Of a stretch of DNA of 64,000 bases, positions 1-10,622 are shown one piece after another. Where the stretch lies: positions 159,645-223,644 of the forward strand of contig CAWJZU010000039.1 of assembly GCA_963847345.1 (NCBI GenBank), read 5' to 3'. Source of the DNA: DATARH01 sp963847345 (lineage in GTDB: Bacteria > Pseudomonadota > Alphaproteobacteria > ATCC43930 > CGMCC-115725). The position numbers and the translations under genes are program-made. The notes below the pieces were generated by a model. The model was given only the letters and a program-made list of their open reading frames with translations. It was not told the DNA's origin and made no database searches. Position 1 is the stretch's first letter. Each line of letters starts with the position of its first letter.

Positions 1-719
1 GCCCCGAAGACGGCAACATGTTTACCGAGACGATGTGTCACGAGGTGCGCGACTGCATCAACGCGATCCGGCGCGAGACCCGCACCCGCGTGCTGGTCAT
101 CACCGGTTCGGGCGATCGCTTCTTCTGCATCGGCGGGCGGAAGGCGGGCATGCCCGAGACAACGCTTTATGCCGGCGTGCTGCCGACGCTCGACATGTAC
201 GAAAGCATCGAGCGGTTGCAGAAGCCGGTCATTGCCTCGGTCAACGGCTACGCGGTCGGCGGCGGCAATGTGCTGCAGGTCATGTGCGACATCACGATCG
301 CCAAGGAAAGCGCGATCTTCCGCCAGGTCGGCCCGATGATGGGCAGTTTCGATGCCGGCTTCGGCACCTGGTATCTCGAAGACCTGGTCGGCAAGAAAAA
401 GGCCAAGGAAATCTGGTTCCGCAATCCGCGAATGACGGCGCGCGAGGCCCTGGAAATCGGCATGATCAATCAGGTGGTGCCCGACGACCGGCTCGCCGCC
501 GCGACACGCGAGATGGCGCTCGAAATCGCCGAGCGCGGCGCCTTCGCGCTGGCCTCGATCAAGACCGCGTTCAGCGCCCGGCACGGCGGCGTCGGCGGCC
601 TGGCCCGTCTCGCGCACGATCTCTTGCTGCGCTCCTATCTCGACAGCGACGAATCGCACGAACTGGGAGACGCCTTTGCACAGAAGAGAAAGCCTGATCC
701 GGAGAAATTCGGGCACTGA
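1..719 (+). CDS. BadI/MenB-like crotonase-fold hydrolase (5' end outside window)
   Basis: The reading frame is open to the left edge, so the true start lies outside the window; the first internal ATG is at 18. The protein is a crotonase-superfamily member most like 2-ketocyclohexanecarboxyl-CoA hydrolase (BadI) and DHNA-CoA synthase (MenB). It carries GGGNVLQVMCD, GQVGPMMGS-like FRQVGPMMGSFDAGFGT, and KKAKEIWF followed by an EKRKP-like end (AQKRKPDPEKF). The two catalytic glutamates of enoyl-CoA hydratases are absent and the Asp of the GSFDAG motif is present, as in BadI/MenB. A ring-cleaving hydrolase for alicyclic acyl-CoA is the likeliest role, supported by the AliA-like ligase downstream. 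MenB itself is less likely because no other menaquinone gene is present. The substrate is inferred. Confidence 0.8.
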   Translation, partial: PEDGNMFTETMCHEVRDCINAIRRETRTRVLVITGSGDRFFCIGGRKAGMPETTLYAGVLPTLDMYESIERLQKPVIASVNGYAVGGGNVLQVMCDITIAKESAIFRQVGPMMGSFDAGFGTWYLEDLVGKKKAKEIWFRNPRMTAREALEIGMINQVVPDDRLAAATREMALEIAERGAFALASIKTAFSARHGGVGGLARLAHDLLLRSYLDSDESHELGDAFAQKRKPDPEKFGH

Positions 720-898
720 TTCGTCCGCGCCGCCGAGACAACGGCCAGAGACGGAACTTCAAGCTCCAAGAAAATCGCATTGTGAGTATTGGTAGAACGT
801 GCCGATCGCCGAATTTACTTTTCCGTTTAGATCGGATGTTTTGCCATCCTGAACTGTTGGCATAGGTGAAGTTTATCCACGCTAAATAGAGGTGGCCT

Positions 899-1843
899 AT
901 GCACGGTTATAATCTCGTTGCGATTTATCCGACACTGGAAGAGGCGCGGCGCGTCAGCGACCGTCTGCTCGCCGAGGGCCTCAGCCCGGGCGATGTTCGA
1001 TTGACCGACGCCTCGGGGGAGCGCATGACCAGCGATGTGCCTCGTGAGCCGCACCAAGAGCGCGGTTTCTTCGACTGGCTCTTCGCCAGCGACGTGCCGG
1101 AATACGATCGCGACCGCTACAGCGCGCATCTGAACGAAAGACGCGCCGCGGTGTCGGTGCGTGCGGCCGACCAGCACTGGCATGACCGGGTCATTGATAT
1201 TATGGAGGAATTCGGCCCGATCGACATCGAGGAAGATGGGCGGGCGATCACCCACGAGCGCCACGCGGCCGGCGCCTCCGCGTTCGGCGCTACATCGGTC
1301 CCGTCGACCGGAATGGCTACCGGCGGCATGGCGACCAACGCCGATCTTCACACCACCGCCAGCACCGATACGCACACCCACGCTCGGACCGATAAGGGGC
1401 GCGAGCGCGAGGAGGTGATCCCGGTCGTCAAGGAGGAGCTGGCCGTCGGCAAGCGCGCCACCGAGCGGCGCTACCGGGTGAAAAGCTATGTCATCGAGCA
1501 CCCCGTCGAGAAGACGGCCACCGTGCGCGACGAGCGGGTCGAGATCGAGCGTCGCCCGATTTCGCGGACCGGTGATCTCGGCATGCCGCAGGAGCGCGAG
1601 ATTGAAGTGGTCGAGCGCCACGAGGAACCGGTCGCCGAGAAACGCGTGACAGGCACTGAGGAAATCGTCGTCCGCAAGGAGGTCGTCGAACGGCCGGAGA
1701 CCGTCCGCGGCACGGTGCGCGAGACCAAGGTCGAGGTCGAGAAGGAGCCGGCCGGTGCAGCCGAGCGGGCAACGCGGTCGCCGAGCGTAGCGGACCGCCC
1801 CGCCGATACAAAGCCGCGAACTCCGGGCGGAACCGAAAGGTAA
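899..1843 (+). CDS. YsnF/AvaK-type (DUF2382) stress-related protein
   Basis: A soluble 314-aa protein. The N-terminus (about 1-110) looks like the general-stress GsiB/17M-type fold, starting MHGYNLVAIYPTLEEARRVS. The C-terminus (about 160-290) is a highly charged DUF2382 domain with the hallmark start EREEVIPVVKEELAVGKR and repeated VEKxATVRDERVEIERRP-type strands. Between them is a low-complexity Ala/Thr/His linker. DUF2382 proteins are associated with stress responses in bacteria and cyanobacteria, but the biochemical function is unknown. The gene stands alone; a 9-bp perfect hairpin follows at 1925-1954. Confidence 0.8.
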   Translation: MHGYNLVAIYPTLEEARRVSDRLLAEGLSPGDVRLTDASGERMTSDVPREPHQERGFFDWLFASDVPEYDRDRYSAHLNERRAAVSVRAADQHWHDRVIDIMEEFGPIDIEEDGRAITHERHAAGASAFGATSVPSTGMATGGMATNADLHTTASTDTHTHARTDKGREREEVIPVVKEELAVGKRATERRYRVKSYVIEHPVEKTATVRDERVEIERRPISRTGDLGMPQEREIEVVERHEEPVAEKRVTGTEEIVVRKEVVERPETVRGTVRETKVEVEKEPAGAAERATRSPSVADRPADTKPRTPGGTER

Positions 1844-1924
1844 CTTGTCGAAAGCGGGGTCTGGGCGGTCGCATCGACCTCCGATCACGGAGATTCCTGC
1901 GGGACCAGCGGCAGAAAGTTAGCG

Positions 1925-1954
1925 AGGGTCCTGGCCGGCTCAGGTCAGGACCCT
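1925..1954 (+). terminator. Hairpin downstream of the DUF2382 gene
   Basis: Perfect 9-bp inverted repeat, AGGGTCCTG (1925-1933) and CAGGACCCT (1946-1954), in the gap before the acyl-CoA ligase. There is no T-tract, so its role as a terminator is only suggestive. Confidence 0.4.
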
Positions 1955-2027
1955 GTTGCCGCGAGACGCCGTGACAGCGAAACGGCTCGCCAGTAACGTG
2001 CGGTGAGTTCACCTTGGCGAGCCCGCG

Positions 2028-3710
2028 ATGCAATCTCCGTTGCTGACGTTGCACGACCCGGCGGCCGCGCGCCGTTATTATGAGGCCGGGTTGTGGCGGG
2101 ACGACACGCTTTACGCGCTCTTGCAACGGCACGCCACCGAGCGGCCCGACGATTTTGGCCTGCGCGATGGGGCGCAGCGTCTCACCTGGAGCGCGCTGCG
2201 GCGGCTGGTCGACGCGATCGCCGCGGACCTCAACGCAGCCGGGCTGAAGCGAGGCGAGCGGGTTGCGGTGTGGTTGCCGAACCGGATCGAGGCGGTCGCG
2301 GTGTTCCTGGCCTGCTCGCGCCAGGGGTATGTTTGCAATCCGTCGCTTCATCAGAATTATACGGTCGCCGAGATCGTAGCGCTGCTCGGCCGCACGCGAG
2401 CCGCGGCGCTGTTCGCAATGCCCGGCTACGGCGCCGACGCGCGCACCGCGGACATCTTCGCCGCGTCGGCCGAGCTGCCGAGCCTGCGCCGGGTCTATTC
2501 GCTCGGAGAGAAGCACCCCGAGGACGTCGCTCCCTTTCCCGCTGCGGCCGATTTTACCGACCTCCCGCCGCCCGCGACGAACCCGGACTCGGTCGTCTAC
2601 CTGGCCTTCACCTCCGGCACGACCGGAACCCCGAAAGGGGTGATGCATTCGTCGAACACGCTGTTCGCCAACGCCCACGCGATGGTCGAGGACTGGCACC
2701 ACGATCACAGCACGATCCTGCTCAGCCTCAGCCCGCTCAGTCACCACATCGCGACGGTGGCGCTGGCCCAGGCCCTTGCCGCCGGCATGGAGCTTGTGGT
2801 CAACGCTCCGCCCACCGGAAAAACGCCGCTCGACTGGATCATTGAGACCGGCGCGAGCTATGTAATGGGCGTGCCGACGCACGCGATCGACATCCTCGGC
2901 GAACTGCGCCGGCGGCGGCTCGATCATCTCGGCGCCGTCAAAACGTTCTACATGGCCGGTTCGCCGATCCCGCGCGAGGTCGCGCAAGCGTTCCTCGACC
3001 GCGGTGTCATCCCGCAGAACGTCTACGGGATGAGCGAGAACAGCTCGCACCAGTACACCTTGCCGACCGACGACCGGGAAACGATCGTTGCTACCTGCGG
3101 GCGGGCCTGCCGCGCCTATGAAATCAGGCTGTGGGACCAGGAAAACCCAGACTGCGAGGTGCCCCCGGGCGAAATCGGCGAAATCGGCGGACGCGGCGCC
3201 TGTCTAATGCTTGGCTATTTCGACAACCAGCAGGCGACCGAGGAGTCGTTCAACCGCCAGGGCTGGTTCATGAGCGGCGATCTCGGCCGCTTCGACGCCA
3301 AGGGCTGCCTCGAAATCGTCGGGCGCAAAAAGGATTTGATCATCCGCGGCGGCCACAACATTCACCCGGCGCGGATCGAGGACCTTGCGATGCGCCACCA
3401 CGCCGTCGCGCGCGTTGCCGCGTTTTCAGTGCCCGACGAGCGGCTCGGCGAAAAGGTCTGCCTGTCCGTGATCTTTCAGGACGGCGCCGGTGTCGAGCCG
3501 GACGAGCTTCTGCTGCATTTGCACAACGCTGGGTTGTCACGCTACGACATGCCAGAATACTTTATCGCGATGGACGCATATCCGCTGACCGCGAGCGGCA
3601 AGATCCTAAAGCGGGAGCTTGCCGAGTGGGCGCGCTCGGGGAAAATCCGCCCGGTGCCGGTGCGCTGGAGCGAAACACCGCCCCAGGGGGCATCGCGGGA
3701 GGGGGACTGA
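2028..3710 (+). CDS. AMP-forming acyl-CoA ligase, cyclohexanecarboxylate-CoA ligase (AliA)-like
   Basis: A 560-aa ANL-superfamily enzyme that activates a carboxylic acid to its CoA thioester via an acyl-AMP. Visible motifs in order are: the phosphate-binding loop TSGTTGTPKG (about 195-204), YGMSE (A5), GDLGRFD (A7), GRKKDLIIRGGHNIHP (A8 hinge), and TASGKILKREL with the catalytic lysine near 525. Overall spacing resembles AliA and related cyclohexanecarboxylate or medium-chain ligases. It lies just upstream of an enoyl-CoA hydratase (4 bp between stop and start) and downstream of the BadI-like gene, so an alicyclic or aromatic acid pathway is plausible. Substrate assignment is inference. Confidence 0.85.
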   Translation: MQSPLLTLHDPAAARRYYEAGLWRDDTLYALLQRHATERPDDFGLRDGAQRLTWSALRRLVDAIAADLNAAGLKRGERVAVWLPNRIEAVAVFLACSRQGYVCNPSLHQNYTVAEIVALLGRTRAAALFAMPGYGADARTADIFAASAELPSLRRVYSLGEKHPEDVAPFPAAADFTDLPPPATNPDSVVYLAFTSGTTGTPKGVMHSSNTLFANAHAMVEDWHHDHSTILLSLSPLSHHIATVALAQALAAGMELVVNAPPTGKTPLDWIIETGASYVMGVPTHAIDILGELRRRRLDHLGAVKTFYMAGSPIPREVAQAFLDRGVIPQNVYGMSENSSHQYTLPTDDRETIVATCGRACRAYEIRLWDQENPDCEVPPGEIGEIGGRGACLMLGYFDNQQATEESFNRQGWFMSGDLGRFDAKGCLEIVGRKKDLIIRGGHNIHPARIEDLAMRHHAVARVAAFSVPDERLGEKVCLSVIFQDGAGVEPDELLLHLHNAGLSRYDMPEYFIAMDAYPLTASGKILKRELAEWARSGKIRPVPVRWSETPPQGASREGD

Positions 3711-3714
3711 GCCG

Positions 3715-4482
3715 ATGGCCATCCACATGAGTCGCATCGACGAGGTGGCGCTGGTCACGCTCGACCGGCCCGAGGCGCTGAACGCGCTGAGCTTCGCCCA
3801 GATCGACGATCTCAACCGCATGCTGGATTCGATCGCCAGCAGCGACGCGCGCGCGTTGCTTGTCACCGGCGCCGGCGACCGCGCCTTTTCCGCCGGGGCT
3901 GACATCAAGGAATTGATGGGACGCACGCTGGTCGATGTCCGCGCCGGCGCGATCCTCGGCCAGACCGTGCTGGCCAAGCTCGACCATCTGCGGATGCCGT
4001 CGATTGCGCTGATCAACGGCTATGCGTTCGGCGGCGGGCTCGAACTGGCGCTCGCCTGCACGTTCCGCCTCGCGGTGCCGTCTGCCAAGCTCGGGTTTCC
4101 CGAGATCAAGCTCGGTTTGATCCCCGGCTACGGCGGCACGCAGCGCCTGCCGCGGCTTGTCGGCGAGGCGCGCGCCACCGAACTGATCCTGACCGGGCGC
4201 ACGGTCGATTGCGACGAGGCCTGCCGCATCGGGCTGATCAACCGGATGGTCGAGGGCGACCTGATCGAGGCCGGCATGGATTTCGCGCGCGAGATGACGG
4301 GTTACAGCCTGCCGGTGATCGGCCTCGCGCGCGACGCGATCCGCCGCGCCCACGATCTGCCGTTGCACGAGGGACTGCAGATCGAAGCCGACCTGTCGAC
4401 CCTGGCCTTTCAGACGCAGGACGCCGTCGAGGGCATGACCGCGTTTATCGAAAAGCGTAAGCCGGTGTTCCGCGACGGATGA
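3715..4482 (+). CDS. Enoyl-CoA hydratase/isomerase family protein
   Basis: A 255-aa crotonase-fold protein. The start at 3715 is chosen because it follows the ligase stop by 4 nt behind a purine-rich stretch (gggaggggg) and gives the normal family N-terminus; the frame stays open upstream but yields only antisense-like Arg-rich sequence. The oxyanion-hole motif GGGLELA and the second active-site motif FPEIKLGLIPGYGGTQRL both contain the catalytic glutamates of true enoyl-CoA hydratases. Probably co-transcribed with the ligase, hydrating the 2,3-enoyl-CoA in the same degradation pathway. Confidence 0.9.
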   Translation: MAIHMSRIDEVALVTLDRPEALNALSFAQIDDLNRMLDSIASSDARALLVTGAGDRAFSAGADIKELMGRTLVDVRAGAILGQTVLAKLDHLRMPSIALINGYAFGGGLELALACTFRLAVPSAKLGFPEIKLGLIPGYGGTQRLPRLVGEARATELILTGRTVDCDEACRIGLINRMVEGDLIEAGMDFAREMTGYSLPVIGLARDAIRRAHDLPLHEGLQIEADLSTLAFQTQDAVEGMTAFIEKRKPVFRDG

Positions 4483-4638
4483 TTTTTTGCCGCTCAGAGA
4501 TATATTTTTGGCAACGCATTTCCAACCGGACCTGCAAGCGGCTCCGGCCGGTGCGCCGGTGATTGACTGCGTCCGAGCCGCGTGGCCTCGAAGGCGCAGC
4601 TGACGCTTGGCCGCTCGCATCGGAGGCCGGAAACAACC

Positions 4639-5778
4639 ATGAGCGGCCCACATCCGTCACGACGCGCCGCCCTGCTTGCGGCGCTCTCCGCTTGCGGCTG
4701 CGCCGGCGCACTGCGCGCGCAGGCTGCCTCTGACCGCGCCGATCTGAGCGCGGCACCGGCACTCATGCTGACCCCCGCCGAGGAGGAACGGCACGGCATT
4801 TTGCTACTGTTGGCGATGGCGCTGCTGTTTGACGCCTGGGGTGTCGACCGCAGCTCGCCGACACAACTCGCCGCCTACGCCAACATCGCGCCGGGGCGGC
4901 GATTTGCCGATTATTTCGGGCATAATATCGGGGCGCTGCTGGTGGACCGGAACGGCGGCATCATCTGTTTCGCGCTGAACCGGAGCGTCGTGCTCAATAG
5001 CACGTTGGCGCATGCCGAGGCGCGCGCCGTTGGCGCGGCGATCAGTTTCGCAAATGGCGATCGCCCGAAAACGGCGACGCCGGCATGGAGCTTCGGATCG
5101 CTGCTCCAGGGGGATTACCTTTACGGGACGCTCGAACCCTGCGCGCAATGCTCCGGCATCATGGATCTCGCGAATCTTCGCGGCGTCGTCTACGCCGAGG
5201 ACGATCCCGGCCAGCGCGGCATTGTCAACGTGCTTTACAATCTGCACGACCGGACCGGCCAGGCCGGCGCCCCGCTGCCGATCCGCGCCACCTTCCTGCC
5301 GTTCTGGGACATGCTTGCGGCGTCGTACCGGCAATTTGTCGATACCGCATCGCCGGGCAGCCGCACCGGATTGACCTCGTTCCTGCAGACCGTCGAGGCG
5401 TACCGGATTTACGCTATGGCGGCACGCGCCTTCGAGAGGCTGCAGGCGGCGCATCCGGAAAACGCCGCGATCCTGCGCGAGGCGCGCGCGTTCCGGGCGC
5501 GCTGGGCGGAGAGGCTGCAAGATGATCCGCTTGGGATCAGCGCCGGGTACCGCCCGTCTCCGGGCCATGCCCCCCCGATACCACTACCAAGGCCGGCGCG
5601 GTCACCCGGCCCGCCGGACCGCTTGGAATGCCGGTCTGTGGTGCGGGCTAGCGAGGCTCACATACCTGCTCGACAATCGCGCCGCGGCCACTTGCGAACC
5701 TGTATCCGGTATTCACAGGTCAGCGGCTATTTGATATGTTTCGATTTCGCGAACAGCACGCGGCCGACGCTCGCGTAG
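4639..5778 (+). CDS. Exported cytidine/deoxycytidylate-deaminase-fold protein
   Basis: The start at 4639 gives a signal peptide with a twin-arginine-like SRRAALLAAL core and a likely cut after LRAQA, so export is predicted. The mature domain has the zinc deaminase signature: HAE (H125, E127) and PCAQC (C168, C171), the metal ligands and proton-shuttling Glu of the cytidine-deaminase superfamily. The family is usually cytosolic, so a leader sequence is unusual. About 220 residues follow the catalytic core. The last 50 or so residues look unnatural, so the gene may really end nearer 5590 with a lost stop or shift. It lies directly upstream of the TIR-STING gene on the same strand (43 bp gap). 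Substrate unknown. Confidence 0.65.
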   Translation: MSGPHPSRRAALLAALSACGCAGALRAQAASDRADLSAAPALMLTPAEEERHGILLLLAMALLFDAWGVDRSSPTQLAAYANIAPGRRFADYFGHNIGALLVDRNGGIICFALNRSVVLNSTLAHAEARAVGAAISFANGDRPKTATPAWSFGSLLQGDYLYGTLEPCAQCSGIMDLANLRGVVYAEDDPGQRGIVNVLYNLHDRTGQAGAPLPIRATFLPFWDMLAASYRQFVDTASPGSRTGLTSFLQTVEAYRIYAMAARAFERLQAAHPENAAILREARAFRARWAERLQDDPLGISAGYRPSPGHAPPIPLPRPARSPGPPDRLECRSVVRASEAHIPARQSRRGHLRTCIRYSQVSGYLICFDFANSTRPTLA

Positions 5779-5821
5779 AGACCACCTGCTTCGTAAAGCC
5801 GTGTTTCATGGGAGGATCGCC

Positions 5822-6874
5822 GTGCCTGTCGAGACGAGCCAACAGCACGATAACCAGCTTGCCCCCACCGTATTTATCGGATGCTCGTCGGCTGCCTTGA
5901 AGCATGCCGAAAAAATCAAGGAAACAGTCGGGGCCGGCGGCGAAATCGAGGCTAGGCTTTGGAACGAAAATTTGTTCGACCTCGGCAGCAACGTTCTGGA
6001 TGATTTGCTTCGTTATGTAAGCCTATTCGACTTCGCCGTGCTCGTGCTTACCGCTGACGATTTTACGTCGGGCGGCATGGCGCAAGAAGGAAAGCCGTCG
6101 CCGCGCGATAACGTCATTTTCGAGCTCGGATTATTCATGGGTGTTCGCGGACGTGAGCGCGCCTATGTCGTCGTCGTGGCGGAGAATAAAGACGCCCTGA
6201 AAATTCCATCGGATCTGGACGGAAACACAATGCTGCTCTTGCACCCCGAGAAACTTGACGACAATGTATATCTGCAACGGGAGATCGAACACCTTCGGTC
6301 CAGTATCAGGAGCGAGGCAAAATCGGCTGCTCTGTCATTGTTGCCCTCCGCCGCGCTCGCAAACGGCTACTACCACAACTTCCTTGTGCCTGCTCACGCT
6401 CATCTATTGGCGCAGGAGCAGGTGGTCATCGACGGCAACAGTCACCAGATTGAAAATGGCGATTACGAATTGGTCATAGTGCTGCCCTCCTCGTTGACCC
6501 AGGCGAGCATCGCACAACGAAACCGATATGTCAGAACCAAGCAGCTAAAGCAATACACCTTCGTCGAGAGCAACCGAGAATACGGATTGTTCGTCTATCC
6601 GCCGCAAGCGGACGGCTTTGTCCGATTTGTCGACTACCCCACCACCCTGCGATCATCGGCCGAAATCGTAAATCTTTGTTTGCAGGATTCATCACGGAGA
6701 ATGGGCCGCTCCGAACGGCTCGCCAACATGGAAGAACAAATGGGGCGGCAAGAGATAACCAATTTTCGCAAGGCGCTCGACTGGCTGATGATAAAAAATG
6801 AAAACGAAAAGCCGGAGATCAGGGAGAAAACGACTTATGATTACGTCGGCGTCGCCAATCCGCCGCGCGGCTAG
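5822..6874 (+). CDS. TIR-STING fusion, CBASS-type effector
   Basis: About 350 aa. I choose GTG 5822 because GGAGG at 5811-5815 sits 6 nt upstream; an in-frame GTG at 5801 lacks this. Numbering below is from the 5801 start. Residues 22-150 are a TIR-like domain of the predicted nucleotide-binding type (TPVFIG-like APTVFIGCSS, FDFAVLVLTADD, then RDNVIFELGLFMG whose E108 matches the catalytic NADase Glu). Residues 183-335 match prokaryotic STING: helix ALANGYYHNFL (compare human LAWSYYIGYL), strand YELVIVLPSS, ligand-lid motif VDYPTTL (compare EYATPL with its ligand-contacting Thr), and closing helix EITNFRKALDWLM. In characterised CBASS systems, cyclic di-GMP binding makes such fusions oligomerise and destroy NAD+. 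No CD-NTase gene is nearby. GC content is clearly lower than neighbours, suggesting acquisition. Its stop overlaps the stop of the convergent membrane gene by 4 bp. Confidence 0.9.
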   Translation: MPVETSQQHDNQLAPTVFIGCSSAALKHAEKIKETVGAGGEIEARLWNENLFDLGSNVLDDLLRYVSLFDFAVLVLTADDFTSGGMAQEGKPSPRDNVIFELGLFMGVRGRERAYVVVVAENKDALKIPSDLDGNTMLLLHPEKLDDNVYLQREIEHLRSSIRSEAKSAALSLLPSAALANGYYHNFLVPAHAHLLAQEQVVIDGNSHQIENGDYELVIVLPSSLTQASIAQRNRYVRTKQLKQYTFVESNREYGLFVYPPQADGFVRFVDYPTTLRSSAEIVNLCLQDSSRRMGRSERLANMEEQMGRQEITNFRKALDWLMIKNENEKPEIREKTTYDYVGVANPPRG

Positions 6875-7389
6875 GCGACGGCGCAGATGAACCCGGCGAG
6901 ATAAACGAGGCCGAATAGAATCGGCACCCATTGTTCGAGGTGGCTCAGCGGCAGGTACTTTCGCCAATCCTTCCCTTCGCCGAGCGCCATCCATTCCGCC
7001 CGCAAGTACGGGGTGGCGGGCAGCCGCTCCTCCAATACGCCGATCACTCTGAATTTGGCGCCGTTGAGCAAACGGTACGAGCGGACCAGCCACCACCAAG
7101 CGGTGCACTGACCGAGGGCGATGACCAGCGGGAAAACCAAAAGCAATGCCGCTCCGCTCGGCGGCTTTGTCCAGAAAACCCCGATGATTGTGAAAATCGC
7201 GGTGTTGAGCGTCAGAAAGAATGTGTTGGTCAGCCCGCGCCGCTGGCTGACGCGATCGGCCATTTCAACATAGATCTTGTATTGTTCGAGAATCGCGGCC
7301 TGGTACTTCTCGGCGGCGTTCTCATAGCTGGCCGGGCCGACGGAATCATTCCACAGCCGCTCGCGTATCTCCGCCTGTTCCCGGTCCAT
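6871..7389 (-). CDS. Small membrane protein, RipA/SLATT-like
   Basis: A 172-aa protein with an amphipathic N-terminal helix (EKYQAAILEQYKIYVEMAD), hydrophobic segments at about 53-73 and 79-103, a conserved-looking cytosolic part (KFRVIGVLEERLPATPY, EGKDWRKYLPLSHLEQWVP) and a last segment at about 153-172. This pattern matches proteins annotated as RipA-family octameric membrane proteins and resembles SLATT two-TM effectors that accompany nucleotide-signalling defence genes; which of the two it belongs to is uncertain. It converges on the TIR-STING gene, sharing the sequence CTAG at both stops. An AAGGA-type ribosome site lies upstream. A membrane partner or second effector is conceivable but inferred from position only. 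Confidence 0.65.
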   Translation of the reverse strand: MDREQAEIRERLWNDSVGPASYENAAEKYQAAILEQYKIYVEMADRVSQRRGLTNTFFLTLNTAIFTIIGVFWTKPPSGAALLLVFPLVIALGQCTAWWWLVRSYRLLNGAKFRVIGVLEERLPATPYLRAEWMALGEGKDWRKYLPLSHLEQWVPILFGLVYLAGFICAVA

Positions 7390-7563
7390 CGCCGCCGTGT
7401 TCCTTATCGCGGTTCCGCTGAGCCTAGCAAGCGCGAGGCCGAAAAGCGAAGCATTCCGCCTTTCGCCTGTTTGCTGCGGTGAGCTGACCGGCGCGACACC
7501 GCTATTCCGCAGGTGCAGCCTCGTTGCTCTTTCCCCGCACTCGCGGCGGAAGGTTCGGTGGCC

Positions 7564-10436
<2,873 letters not shown>

Positions 10437-10570
10437 GGACGGACTTTAGCGCGGTCGGCCGGCGCGGGCCATCGCGCTGCGGCGGTGGGGGCTGTGGATC
10501 ATGTGGATAAGAATCAAGTGGGGATGCTCCGGCCCGTGGCGTAGTGCCGGGCGCGCTCACTATCGCCCCC

Positions 10571-10607
10571 AAAAAGCGACGGGCCGGACTTTTGCCCGGC
10601 CCGTCGC
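10571..10607 (-). terminator. Rho-independent terminator of the MHS transporter gene
   Basis: On the minus strand a perfect 12-bp stem (GCGACGGGCCGG at 10607-10596 paired with 10587-10576) is followed by five T (10575-10571). It begins 15 bases after the transporter stop codon. Confidence 0.85.
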
Positions 10608-10622
10608 CCCAAGATGCCCGGT

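Noticed and set aside
827..3050. Long minus-strand frames opposite the DUF2382 and ligase genes
   Set aside because: No family resemblance, no ribosome site, and the plus-strand genes are well supported.
10437..10570. LexA box before uvrA
   Set aside because: No GTTC-N7-GTTC or GAAC-N7-GAAC pattern found.
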